A stretch of DNA of 64,000 bases from Bacillus sp. V5-8f (GTDB lineage: Bacteria; Bacillota; Bacilli; Bacillales; DSM-1321), in NCBI RefSeq assembly GCF_002863565.1, contig NZ_PGUW01000004.1, positions 673,413 through 737,412 of the forward strand, read 5' to 3'. Under the pieces are notes generated by a model, which saw only the letters and a program-made list of their open reading frames with translations, did no database searches and had not been told where the DNA came from. Shown one piece after another: positions 7,662-16,905 of the stretch; positions within the stretch are counted from its first letter, which is position 1; each line of letters opens with the position of its first letter. A program made the position numbers and the translations under genes.

Positions 7662-8861
7662 ATGAGCTCAGTAATTGTAGACAAAGTGAAAACAATCAAA
7701 ACCTTAAATAATATTGCAGAAAGCGGACTAAATGTATTCAATAAGGATGCCTTTACTATCGATAATGATAGTGAAAATCCAGATGCCATTGTTGTTCGCA
7801 GCTTCAATATGCATTCTTTGGAATTCGGCGATAATCTAAAAGCAATCGCACGGGCAGGAGCCGGGGTCAACAATATTCCAGTCGACAAGTGTACAGAGCA
7901 AGGAATTGTCGTTTTCAATACTCCTGGTGCCAATGCCAATGCTGTAAAAGAAATGGTACTAACCACACTAATGGCATCATCCCGTAACCTTTTTGCTGGT
8001 GTAGCCTGGACAAAGACGTTAGAAGGGGAAGGCGACCAAATTCCAAAGCTTGTAGAGGCAGGAAAGAAAGCATTTGTAGGAAAAGAAATTAAGGGGAAAA
8101 CTCTGGGTGTAATCGGTTTAGGAGCAATCGGTGCGCTTGTAGCGAATGATGCTCTTGATTTAGAGATGGATGTCATTGGATTTGACCCGTTCATTTCTGT
8201 CGACACAGCTTGGAACCTGTCCCGTAACGTTCAGCGCGCTATGACACTTGAACAGTTGTTTGCTAACTCTGATTATATTACTGTGCATGTTCCATTAACC
8301 GATGATACAAGAGGGATGTTTAACAAAGAGACTTTCAGTATCATGAAGCCAGACGTTCATATTTTGAATTTCTCACGCGGTGAACTTGTAAATGAAACGG
8401 ATATGGCAGTAGCTCTTGAAAGCGGCAAAGTTGGCTGCTATATTACAGACTTCCCGAATGAAAATGTGATCGGAATGAAAAATACGGTTTCCATTCCACA
8501 CCTTGGGGCCTCTACAAGAGAGTCAGAAGAAAACTGTGCCATTATGGCAGCTCGTCAGGTAAAAGAATTTTTAGAAACAGGAAATATCAAAAACTCAGTA
8601 AACTTCCCGAACACTTCCCTTCCTTACACTGGGAAGAGACGTGTGGCAGCTTTCCACCAAAACGTTCCAAACATGGTTGGACAGATCACACAGGCTTTAT
8701 CAAGCTATCATTTAAACATTGCTGACATGGTTAACAGAAGCCGCGGCGAATATGCATATACGATGATTGACATTGACAATAAAATAAACGGTGATGTCAT
8801 TCCTGGATTGCTGGAAAAAATCTGCAACATTGATGGTATTGTTACGGTTCGCGTTATTTAA
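7662..8861 (+). CDS. serA: D-3-phosphoglycerate dehydrogenase (short form with ACT domain)
   Basis: The 399-residue enzyme oxidises 3-phosphoglycerate to 3-phosphohydroxypyruvate with NAD, the first step of serine synthesis. The split catalytic domain has RAGAGVNNI. The Rossmann part has GVIGLGAIGALVA (about 146-158). The catalytic arginine is in SRGELV and the catalytic histidine in IPHLGAST. An ACT regulatory domain (about 325-399) follows directly. It lacks the extra intervening domain of the ~525-residue B. subtilis SerA. The ATG follows GAGGAG. It is monocistronic, flanked by the ZTP switch and a terminator. Confidence 0.93.
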   Translation: MSSVIVDKVKTIKTLNNIAESGLNVFNKDAFTIDNDSENPDAIVVRSFNMHSLEFGDNLKAIARAGAGVNNIPVDKCTEQGIVVFNTPGANANAVKEMVLTTLMASSRNLFAGVAWTKTLEGEGDQIPKLVEAGKKAFVGKEIKGKTLGVIGLGAIGALVANDALDLEMDVIGFDPFISVDTAWNLSRNVQRAMTLEQLFANSDYITVHVPLTDDTRGMFNKETFSIMKPDVHILNFSRGELVNETDMAVALESGKVGCYITDFPNENVIGMKNTVSIPHLGASTRESEENCAIMAARQVKEFLETGNIKNSVNFPNTSLPYTGKRRVAAFHQNVPNMVGQITQALSSYHLNIADMVNRSRGEYAYTMIDIDNKINGDVIPGLLEKICNIDGIVTVRVI

Positions 8862-8917
8862 ATGAAGGCATCTTTTGATGACTACCTGGGTGCAGTGAAT
8901 GTATTTCGTGATACATC

Positions 8918-9030
8918 TAAAGTTTCGCTGATAAATTTGGGGTTCTGCGATAAATCCGGAGTTTAGCTGATAAATCTTGAATTTCACTGTTAACCGGAAT
9001 CCGTATTCAGCTAGTAAAGCGGGCCACAGG
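8918..9030. repeat. degenerate ~20-bp tandem repeat after serA
   Basis: Four to five imperfect units of about 19-21 bp follow the pattern AGTTTnGCTGATAAATCnGG. Unit anchors are the GATAAAT words near 8930, 8950 and 8971, with weaker copies after. No coding frame runs through it. It resembles the short intergenic repeats scattered in Bacillaceae genomes. Confidence 0.55.
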
Positions 9031-9037
9031 GCACTTT

Positions 9038-9096
9038 AAAAAGGGGGTAACCCAAGAGTCAGAATTACTGACACATGGGTAGCCCCTTTTGTTTTT
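9038..9096 (+). terminator. serA terminator
   Basis: AAAAGGGG-CCCA pairs with TGGG-CCCCTTTT around a small inner TCAG/CTGA stem and is followed by GTTTTTG. It lies between serA and the convergent regulator gene; A and T runs on both sides suggest it works in both directions. Confidence 0.8.
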
Positions 9097-9316
9097 GTAT
9101 ATTTTCGATTTACAGATGACCATCAGTCGATGGTTCAATAAGGATCATTTGTAACAATTCTTCTAGGTGAAAGAACAACTCCGGGCTCTGCGTCAATAAA
9201 AGCAATTACTAGACAATGTATTCACTTTGTAGCTGGTTTTTATCAGTCTTTAAACTTTGTATCACTAACTTTAAAATGTACATTAAAAGCGATTCCATCT
9301 GCGTAGCTCTTATTTT

Positions 9317-11395
9317 CTATGTCTGAATTTTTTCTTTTTGCTGCCCCAAGCTCATATATGACTGTCTTAGATGGCATGCGAGATGAATTTTTAACAGGGT
9401 GTCAGGATCATCTAGTGAAACATCCATTAGTTCTTCAATTTTTCTGAGCCGCTGGTACAGTGTATTTATGTGGAGATGTAACAGTTCAGCGGTTTTTGTT
9501 GTCGAGCGGTTTGTCTGAAAATAAGTAATAAGGGTTTCAACTAACTCATTTTTACGTCCCTTTGCGAGGTCTAATGGAGCGAAGATTTCCAATATGAACC
9601 TTTCAATATCTTCGGTAGATTGTTTTAGAAATAACCGATTGATTCCAATATCGGTAATCTGAATGATTCCTGGAAGTTTACGAGATGCAACATAGGAAAG
9701 GGCGTTGTGTGCTTCATTTTGTGATTTTGAGATAGAGGAAATACCTTGATATAACGAACCGATCCCTCCGTAAAGCCGAATGCCTTCAGTCATTTCCCAT
9801 TCCTTCAATACTGATTTCAGCTTTTTGATGACTGATGACAGGTTTTCAGGATCTGGCAGTGAAATTAGTACGGTTATTAGATTGTGGTCACCAAAAACGA
9901 TTTTGGATACATCAGGGGTCTTTTTCTTGATGGTAGATACAAGACGATGTACAGATCTTCCTAGTACTTGAAGGTCAGTATAGTTAGGAATTTCGGTTAG
10001 CGTGACAAACATATGTGTATGGAGATCAATGCCCAGGTTAAAACCTTTGGAATATAGTAAGTGCTCATCCTGGTTCTGTAAAAGCTCTACGTAGAATTGA
10101 TGTGTTTTTTTATAGTAAACTTCAGTTAACGATTGTCTTTTGGATAATTCCAAGGCTAGTACAGATCCGCCTTGTTCTAGCAACATATGATCAAGTTGGG
10201 TTAAGGGCCTTTCTGTAATGGAAATAACTAAACAACCCAAGCAAATCGTTCCTACTAATACGGGGTAAATATAAAAGGCATGTTCCTCCTTATCATAGAG
10301 GTCAACATAAATAGGACTTGTTTTCTCGGATACTAATTTCGATAATTCGTCCATGCTAAACCGTAACTGTTTCCTTTGCTTTTTAGGGAAACACTCATAT
10401 TCAGTCATATCCACAAACAATAGAGAAGGGCTAACCATACGATTTAGCTCTTGTGTAATGGCTTCTGCACCTTTATTTTGCAACGAGAGATTTGTCAACG
10501 AGGAATGAATTTCGTTACGTTTCATAAGGACATGATTCTTTCGTTGAATCTCTGTGAACAGCCTGGCATTTACAATAGCGATCGCAATTTGTGCGCATAG
10601 GCTATTCAACAGCTGTAGGTCCCACTCGTTGATACTATAATCACGGCCGGTCAAATGAATCCCCAAGACGCCAATGATTTCACCCTGGAATGATATAGGG
10701 ACAGTCATGCACGCCTTTACTGTTAAATGATGAAAGGCAGATTTTAAATAATGCATATTATCCTCTGAGGTATCCTTCATGGCATCGTTTGCTTCGCGGA
10801 ATTTATAGTAAATTCTTGATTTCCCATCCTGGTAGGTTCTTCCGGTTACCGACTCACCAATCTTATAATGTACCTTCTCTATATCTTTTTTCCATCCTCT
10901 ATACGCTTTACAAGTTAAACGGTCGATGGCTGGGTTATACATCCAAAGAGCGGAAGTATTTGCCCCTGGTATCACAGCTGCCACGTTATCAAGGATCCGT
11001 GTCAATAATTCGTCCAATTCAAGTGCTGAGTTGATTTTCTGGACACCATCAATTAATTTTTGTAATTCCGTTTCCTTATTGCGCAAGGCCAAATGTGTAT
11101 ACACAGGATACAAAAGGTGATATAAAATCTGGACTGTATCAATATCAGGTGAGAGTAAATTTTCAGTACTTATGATGGTTACTTTAAAATCTTGTGGATA
11201 GCTTAAGGTGAGGGAGTTAGTTTTCTCTAATTTTATGCAGCTTTCATAATCGAAATCAGAAGACAATTCCATTTTGCTTCCTTCACAATGAAATAGAGTC
11301 CATACATGAAGCTTCGGCTCAAAAATCCAAATCTGGTAGGAATATACGGATAGATTTCTGGATAAAAAGGAACTCACCAGTGTCTTATTTAACAA
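9317..11395 (-). CDS. GAF-domain PucR/CdaR-type transcriptional regulator
   Basis: The 692-residue protein is encoded on the minus strand with a TTG start behind GAGGTGAT. An uncharacterised N-terminal part (about 1-110) precedes a GAF sensor domain (about 120-285; IPGANTSALW through SINEWDLQLLNSLCAQIAIAI). A central CdaR-like region and a C-terminal PucR helix-turn-helix (about 620-680; TTKTAELLHLHINTLYQRLRKIEELM) follow. Such proteins activate catabolic operons in response to a small ligand. It is divergent from the acyl-CoA ligase/ABC importer operon with a cre-like site between, so it is the likely activator of that operon. Confidence 0.9.
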   Translation of the reverse strand: MLNKTLVSSFLSRNLSVYSYQIWIFEPKLHVWTLFHCEGSKMELSSDFDYESCIKLEKTNSLTLSYPQDFKVTIISTENLLSPDIDTVQILYHLLYPVYTHLALRNKETELQKLIDGVQKINSALELDELLTRILDNVAAVIPGANTSALWMYNPAIDRLTCKAYRGWKKDIEKVHYKIGESVTGRTYQDGKSRIYYKFREANDAMKDTSEDNMHYLKSAFHHLTVKACMTVPISFQGEIIGVLGIHLTGRDYSINEWDLQLLNSLCAQIAIAIVNARLFTEIQRKNHVLMKRNEIHSSLTNLSLQNKGAEAITQELNRMVSPSLLFVDMTEYECFPKKQRKQLRFSMDELSKLVSEKTSPIYVDLYDKEEHAFYIYPVLVGTICLGCLVISITERPLTQLDHMLLEQGGSVLALELSKRQSLTEVYYKKTHQFYVELLQNQDEHLLYSKGFNLGIDLHTHMFVTLTEIPNYTDLQVLGRSVHRLVSTIKKKTPDVSKIVFGDHNLITVLISLPDPENLSSVIKKLKSVLKEWEMTEGIRLYGGIGSLYQGISSISKSQNEAHNALSYVASRKLPGIIQITDIGINRLFLKQSTEDIERFILEIFAPLDLAKGRKNELVETLITYFQTNRSTTKTAELLHLHINTLYQRLRKIEELMDVSLDDPDTLLKIHLACHLRQSYMSLGQQKEKIQT

Positions 11396-11871
11396 ACCAG
11401 TATCACCTCAATGTAAAATTCTACAGTTTATACACCAAAAGAGTGGAATACCTCACATTGATTACATTTTAGCAATTATATATACTTACCGTAAAGACAG
11501 AATATTTAGACATTTTTCTCAGAAATGTAAGCGGTTACTTTATGTTTGTACTTTTATCTTGTATTTGTATGAGGTAAAACCCTGTCTTCTTTAATACATA
11601 CGCACATTACAACAGTGCTTCAGAGTTATCAATCTACCAGAATATAACTGTCCACCTTCGTTCTCCATTTTTTCTATCCATCATCTAGTAGTTATTCAGC
11701 TTACTTTTTATCTATCATTAAAAAACAGAAGTGAACTGCTCTTGCGTATTATCCTGTAGGCCAGTAAGAGTCTGCACATTATCTTTCAAGAACAGAAGAA
11801 AGAATTGCTGTGATTAACAAGGGGTGAAAATTATTTAAGAAATTCAAATAATCTTAGGAGGGGTAAATACT
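11396..11871. other. divergent control region between regulator and importer operon
   Basis: This 476-bp AT-rich gap carries no convincing gene. It should hold promoters for both flanking transcription units. The clearest element is the cre-like site at 11526-11539; I could not assign promoter boxes with confidence. Confidence 0.5.
11526..11539. promoter_or_regulatory. cre-like catabolite repression site
   Basis: TGTAAGCGGTTACT matches the CcpA operator consensus TGWAANCGNTNWCA at 13 of 14 positions. It lies in the divergent control region, so carbon catabolite repression of the importer operon, the regulator, or both is plausible. Confidence 0.6.
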
Positions 11872-13491
11872 TTGGATGTATTTACTGTTAACGATCAGCC
11901 ACTTCATCAATTCCTTCGTCATCATGCTATTGCAACTCCTGAAAAAGCAGCCATTATCTATTACGGACGATATATTTCCTATAAGGAACTCGATGATTTA
12001 TCGAATCGTTTTGCTAACTTCCTTTTGTCGAAAGGAATCAGAAAAGGGGATAAAGTGGCTCTTTTTTTACCCAATTGCCCGCAATTTCTCATTTGTTTTT
12101 ATGGAATACAAAAAATAGGAGCCATAGTCGGACCATGCAGCCCTATGTTCAAAGAGTGGGAACTGGAGTATGAACTGACCGACCTTCAGGCAAAAGCAAT
12201 TATAGCACTTGATCAACTGTATCCCATTGTAGATATCGTACTTCCAAAAACCGCAGTTGAAATCGTTATTACTACTAGTCTATTAGACTTCCTTCCAAGC
12301 ATTCCCACACCGGCGTTCCCAGAAGAAATAATAGAGAAACAATTTTATTCTGGGACATATGATCTTTCCGAACTGCTTGAAAGCAGTCCTTCAGATTTCC
12401 CGACTGTTGATCTTGAGATGAATGAAGATGTTTGTCTTATTGTATACACATCCGGTTCAACTGGATTGCCTAAAGGAGCGATGTTAACGTATCGTAATGC
12501 TTTGTATAAATCCCGTGCTGTGGCACAAACCCGGGGATTTACCGGTAAGGATGTTTCATACTCTGTTATGCCAATTTGCCATATTGCAGGAATGCTTGCG
12601 ATGAATGTCACGATTTTTTCAGGCGGGACAACGGTTTTAATGTATCGGTTTACCACAGAGTCCGCATTGGACGTTATGGAACGATACCATATCACCGTCG
12701 CACAGACGGTAGTGCCAATGAATGTGGCCATAATGAATGATCCGCATTCTAAACATGTGGATTTTAGTTCTTTACGAATGAATTCTTGCACCAGCTTCGG
12801 TATACAGCTTTCAGAAGAAATATCGAATCAATGGAAAGAGCTGACTGGTGTTATTCTATTTGAATCCGCGTACGGATTAAGTGAAACCCATACTGCCGAT
12901 GCCATAATGCCTCCTGATGCAGTAAAGTTCGGGACTACCGGTAAGCCGCCCATTGGAACTGAAATTAAGATCGTGTCACTCGATGATTTTCCAAGCGAGC
13001 TTCCGAATGGGCAGGAGGGAGAAATTATTATTAAGAGCCCCGGAGTGTTTAAGGGATACTTTAATAAACCAGAAGCAACAGCCAAAGCGCTGCGTGATGG
13101 ATGGCTCTTCACAGGTGATATTGGAAAGCTCGATGAAGACGGTTACCTTTATTTTCTTGGACGAGTAAAGGAAATGATTAAATGTTCAGGGTATAGCGTG
13201 TTTCCGGAAGAGGTGGAATTGATGCTGATTAACCATCCTGCTGTAGCACAAGCGGCTGTAGTGGGAGTTCCTGATTCAGTACGGGGGGAATCAGTCAAGG
13301 CATTCGTGGTAATTCACCAAGACTATAAGGATAAGGTATCACCGGAGGACATCATAGATTGGAGCCGAGAAAAGATGGCAGCTTATAAATACCCGCGCCA
13401 CATGGAATTTAGGGAGAGCCTTCCTAAAACGAGTACTGGTAAATTGCTTCGCAGAATGCTAAAGGAAGAAGAACAAACGAAAATTATTTAA
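11872..13491 (+). CDS. AMP-dependent acyl-CoA synthetase/ligase
   Basis: The 539-residue adenylate-forming enzyme has the P-loop-like YTSGSTGLPKGA (about 191-202), ESAYGLSETH, FTGDIGKLDEDGY and a C-terminal PKTSTGKLLRRML with the catalytic lysine. It converts a carboxylic acid to its acyl-CoA through an acyl-AMP. It resembles medium- to long-chain or aryl-acid ligases, and the chain preference is not readable. TTG start eight bases after TAGGAGGGG. It is first in an operon with an ABC importer 16 bp downstream, so it probably activates the imported acid. Confidence 0.92.
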   Translation: MDVFTVNDQPLHQFLRHHAIATPEKAAIIYYGRYISYKELDDLSNRFANFLLSKGIRKGDKVALFLPNCPQFLICFYGIQKIGAIVGPCSPMFKEWELEYELTDLQAKAIIALDQLYPIVDIVLPKTAVEIVITTSLLDFLPSIPTPAFPEEIIEKQFYSGTYDLSELLESSPSDFPTVDLEMNEDVCLIVYTSGSTGLPKGAMLTYRNALYKSRAVAQTRGFTGKDVSYSVMPICHIAGMLAMNVTIFSGGTTVLMYRFTTESALDVMERYHITVAQTVVPMNVAIMNDPHSKHVDFSSLRMNSCTSFGIQLSEEISNQWKELTGVILFESAYGLSETHTADAIMPPDAVKFGTTGKPPIGTEIKIVSLDDFPSELPNGQEGEIIIKSPGVFKGYFNKPEATAKALRDGWLFTGDIGKLDEDGYLYFLGRVKEMIKCSGYSVFPEEVELMLINHPAVAQAAVVGVPDSVRGESVKAFVVIHQDYKDKVSPEDIIDWSREKMAAYKYPRHMEFRESLPKTSTGKLLRRMLKEEEQTKII

Positions 13492-13507
13492 GGAGGTCAA
13501 AAGGTTT

Positions 13508-15064
13508 ATGAAGAAGGTGACAAAAGTATTCTTTGCCATTCTCTTATCCTCGATTTTGATGATTGCAGGCTGCTCTAATTCTAGCACGAACACCACAGGT
13601 AATACCTCCGAAAAACAGAGTAGCAGCGGCCCGAAAAAAGGTGGCAGCCTAGTGGTTGCTTACGATTCTGATATCAGTAACTATGACCCGATTCTGGGTA
13701 ACTCAGGAAATGACCATCCGCTGTTATATCCTGTATACGACACACTTGTGAACTATAATGACAAATTAGAACCACAACCAGGTCTGGCTGAATCATGGGA
13801 AGCACCCGATAATAAAACTCTAATTCTTCACTTGAAAAAGGGTGTTACATTTCATGACGGATCACCTTTTAATGCTGACGCCGTCAAGTTTAACCTTGAC
13901 AGGGTCAGGTCTGCAGATTCAAAGGTGTCTGACTTAATAAGTGTGGAAACTGTGGAAGTGGTGGACCAGGAAACGGTAAAGTTACATCTTAAACAACCTG
14001 ATTCATCCATTGTTTTAGCCCTTTCGGACCGTTCGGGAATGATGGTTTCCCCAACAGCCGTTAAGAAATATGGAGCTGACTACGCTCAGAATCCTGTTGG
14101 CACAGGGCCATATAAGATGGTTAAGTGGATCCGAAACGGTGAAATACAATTTGAAGCCAATCAAGACTATTGGCAGGAAGGCCTTCCTTACCTTGATAAG
14201 ATTACAGCAAAGATCATGCCTGATGAAAATACTCGTATGAATGCCTTGAAATCAGGACAAGTGCAGTTTTATTGGAATGTTTCTCCAGATAATAGCCAGG
14301 TATTAAAAAATGACAAAACCATCAAAATGGATACAAAAATGAAAGTAGCTTTTTATAATATCTACCTAAATACGAAAATGCCTCCATTCGATAAAAAGGA
14401 AGTAAGGCAGGCGTTACAACTTGCCATCGACCGCGAGGCGTTGGTTAAGGCTTTGACATTCGGTGCAGGAGAGCCTGCGTATCAAACCTTTCCGAAAGAA
14501 TATTGGGCAGCAAGTCCAGATATGAAGATTCCATACGATCCGGCTAAATCAAAAGAACTTTTGAAAACAGCAGGTGTGGAAAATGTGACATTTGACATGT
14601 TTGTGCCGACTTCTTCATTCTATCAGCGGCTAGGTGAAGCGATTAAAGGTCAAGTAAAGGAAGCCGGATTCAATATTAATATATTGCCGATGGAGCTTAC
14701 TAAAGGCGTAGCCCTGTATTTCAATGAAAAACAACTTCCGGCTAATCTAACTTCATGGACCGGCCGTCCGGACCCGCAACAGACAATCAATCTATTCCTT
14801 GCCGGAAAAGGCTTCTACAATGTTGGCGGGGAAACGACTCCAAACAAAGAACAGTTGATAACACAAGCGGCAGGCACTTCTGACCAGAAGGAACGAGCAA
14901 AATTATATGGAGAGATCAACCAGATGTCGCTGCTGGATGAATCCATGACTGTGCCGATCATCTTCACTCCTTCCACTGCAGCCATGTCATTAGATGTGAA
15001 TGGTTTTGAAGGAACATTGTTGGGCAAGCCTAAGATTTCTTTCCTATGGCTAGAAAAACGATAA
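13508..15064 (+). CDS. ABC importer substrate-binding lipoprotein (SBP_bac_5, Dpp/Opp type)
   Basis: The 518-residue lipoprotein has a signal peptide ending in the lipobox LMIAGC with the lipidated Cys22. A Ser/Thr/Asn-rich linker and the family-5 fold follow: LAESWE, HLKKGVTFHDGSPFNADAVKFN, NPVGTGPYKMVKW and the VRQALQLAIDREALV segment. It captures the ligand outside the membrane and hands it to the two permeases. Most relatives bind peptides or nickel, yet others bind glutathione or plant-derived acids. The flanking acyl-CoA ligases point to a carboxylate or acyl-peptide ligand. AAGGAGG precedes the ATG. Confidence 0.94.
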   Translation: MKKVTKVFFAILLSSILMIAGCSNSSTNTTGNTSEKQSSSGPKKGGSLVVAYDSDISNYDPILGNSGNDHPLLYPVYDTLVNYNDKLEPQPGLAESWEAPDNKTLILHLKKGVTFHDGSPFNADAVKFNLDRVRSADSKVSDLISVETVEVVDQETVKLHLKQPDSSIVLALSDRSGMMVSPTAVKKYGADYAQNPVGTGPYKMVKWIRNGEIQFEANQDYWQEGLPYLDKITAKIMPDENTRMNALKSGQVQFYWNVSPDNSQVLKNDKTIKMDTKMKVAFYNIYLNTKMPPFDKKEVRQALQLAIDREALVKALTFGAGEPAYQTFPKEYWAASPDMKIPYDPAKSKELLKTAGVENVTFDMFVPTSSFYQRLGEAIKGQVKEAGFNINILPMELTKGVALYFNEKQLPANLTSWTGRPDPQQTINLFLAGKGFYNVGGETTPNKEQLITQAAGTSDQKERAKLYGEINQMSLLDESMTVPIIFTPSTAAMSLDVNGFEGTLLGKPKISFLWLEKR

Positions 15065-15088
15065 TGGTCCAGAAAGGAGAGGAAGACA

Positions 15089-16036
15089 ATGTTTCTTAAA
15101 TTCCTTCTAAGACGTGTAATGTATGTGATACCAATGCTAATTGTTACTACAATGGTAGTCTTTTCCTTGATTTTACTTATACCTGGTGATCCTGCCATTG
15201 CACTGCTAGGGGACAATGCTACGGAAGAAAAACTGGCCCAGTTGAGGAGTCAACTGGGTCTGGATCAACCTCTATTGGTTCAATATGGGAATTGGCTGTT
15301 ACATGCCTTTCAAGGCGACCTTGGGAGATCACTTTTCACTGGCGAGATCGTAAGTGAAGCTGTTTTTTCAAGACTTGGCGTAACTCTACAGATCGTCATG
15401 ACAGCTATGGTTTTCTCATTTGTAATCGGTATGTTCTTTGCCATCACTTCTATTATCAAACCTAATAGCTGGATGGACTATGTTGCCAGGTTTTTTGGTA
15501 CTCTCGGTACGGCCATCCCTAACTTTTGGTTAGCCATGTTGTTAGTTGTCCTTTTCAGTGTCAAGCTAGGGTGGCTTCCTGCCACTGGTTTTATTAGCCT
15601 ATTTGAAAGTCCCGCAGGATTTGTACAAAGTGTGCTCCTTCCAGCCTTTTGCCTAGGGGCTTTTGGAGCCGCTCAAATCACTCGTCAATTACGCTCCTCT
15701 CTTGTTGAGGTATTGGACACCGACTATATTCGAACTGCTTATTCAAAAGGGTTGTTGTTGTGGGCAGTCATTTGGAAGCACGGGCTAAGGAATGCCATGC
15801 TTCCGGTAGTTACGACAGCAGGCCTGTTATTCGGAAATATGCTTGGAGCCACAGTGGTAGTTGAAAATGTGTTTGCCATTCCAGGAATGGGACAGCTGGC
15901 TGTTCATTCCATTCTGCAAAGAGATTTCCCCATGCTGCAAGGGGTAGTGCTCGTCATGGTAGTAATGGTGCTTATCATTAACTTTGTTACAGATGTTCTA
16001 TACGGTCTCCTGGATCCGCGAATTGAATTTGATTGA
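15089..16036 (+). CDS. ABC importer permease, DppB-like
   Basis: The 315-residue membrane protein has about six transmembrane segments. The N-terminus is of the DppB type (FLKFLLRRVMYVIPMLIVTT, then LIPGDPAIALLG), and the inner-membrane EAA loop reads DYIRTAYSKGL before HGLRNAMLPVVT. It forms one half of the channel with the next permease. AGAAAGGAGAGG precedes the ATG, and it lies 24 bp after the binding-protein gene. Confidence 0.93.
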   Translation: MFLKFLLRRVMYVIPMLIVTTMVVFSLILLIPGDPAIALLGDNATEEKLAQLRSQLGLDQPLLVQYGNWLLHAFQGDLGRSLFTGEIVSEAVFSRLGVTLQIVMTAMVFSFVIGMFFAITSIIKPNSWMDYVARFFGTLGTAIPNFWLAMLLVVLFSVKLGWLPATGFISLFESPAGFVQSVLLPAFCLGAFGAAQITRQLRSSLVEVLDTDYIRTAYSKGLLLWAVIWKHGLRNAMLPVVTTAGLLFGNMLGATVVVENVFAIPGMGQLAVHSILQRDFPMLQGVVLVMVVMVLIINFVTDVLYGLLDPRIEFD

Positions 16037-16054
16037 AAAAGAGGGAGGGGTCAG

Positions 16055-16894
16055 ATGAATGTTCGAATGATCGGCCGTCGACTCGTAAAGGAGCGTCTTG
16101 CCTTCGTCAGTCTAATCTATCTTGTATTACTGATACTGGTATCTATATTCGCCCGGCATTTGGCTCCCTTTGATCCAGATGCCCAAAATTTAAACAATTT
16201 AATGTTACCGCCAAATGGTACCCATTGGTTTGGTACAGATGAGCTGGGAAGAGATATCTTCAGCCGGCTCCTGCTAGGTGGTCAGGCTGCGATTCAAGCA
16301 GGATTAGTTGCAATAATCATTCCCCTTTTTATTGGTGTGCCATTAGGAATTATTTCAGGGTATTTGGGAGGCATAGTGGATGATATCTTTATGCGGATTG
16401 TCGATGCCATTCTTTCTTTTCCAGCCATCCTGCTTGCCTTAGGAATCACTGGTGCACTTGGGGTAAGTTTATGGAATGCAATGATTGCCATCGGAATTAT
16501 CTTTACCCCTCAATTTGCAAGATTGGCGAGGGGGCAGACCCTACAGGTTAGGCGTGAGCCCTACGTGGAAGCATCCAAAATTTCCGGTGCAGGACCCATT
16601 TGGATTATGATTCGGCATATTCTCCCTAACATAGCCTCGCCAATCATTGTTCAGGCGTCTTTTAGCTTCAGTCTGGCCATTTTAGTTGAGGCGTCACTAA
16701 GCTTTCTGGGAATGGGGGCTCAGTCCCCTCAAATCAGTTGGGGCGGGATGCTTCACCAAGCTTACAGCATGATTGCTGTCAACCCATTGATGATGGTTTT
16801 CCCTGGATTAGCCATTTTGGTCTCCGTATTAGCTGGTAACTTTTTTGGCGACGGACTACGGGTTGCCGTCGATCCAAAAATTAAGCGCAATTAG
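16055..16894 (+). CDS. ABC importer permease, DppC-like
   Basis: The 279-residue partner permease begins with a DppC-type N-terminal segment (LVKERLAFVSLIYLVLL). It contains GTDELGRDIFSRLLLGGQ, typical of the family, and the EAA loop EPYVEASKISGAGPIWIMIRHILPN. About six transmembrane helices are visible. The gene follows its partner by 18 bp behind a GAGGGAGGGG site. Confidence 0.94.
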   Translation: MNVRMIGRRLVKERLAFVSLIYLVLLILVSIFARHLAPFDPDAQNLNNLMLPPNGTHWFGTDELGRDIFSRLLLGGQAAIQAGLVAIIIPLFIGVPLGIISGYLGGIVDDIFMRIVDAILSFPAILLALGITGALGVSLWNAMIAIGIIFTPQFARLARGQTLQVRREPYVEASKISGAGPIWIMIRHILPNIASPIIVQASFSFSLAILVEASLSFLGMGAQSPQISWGGMLHQAYSMIAVNPLMMVFPGLAILVSVLAGNFFGDGLRVAVDPKIKRN

Positions 16895-16905
16895 GAGGGG
16901 AAGAT

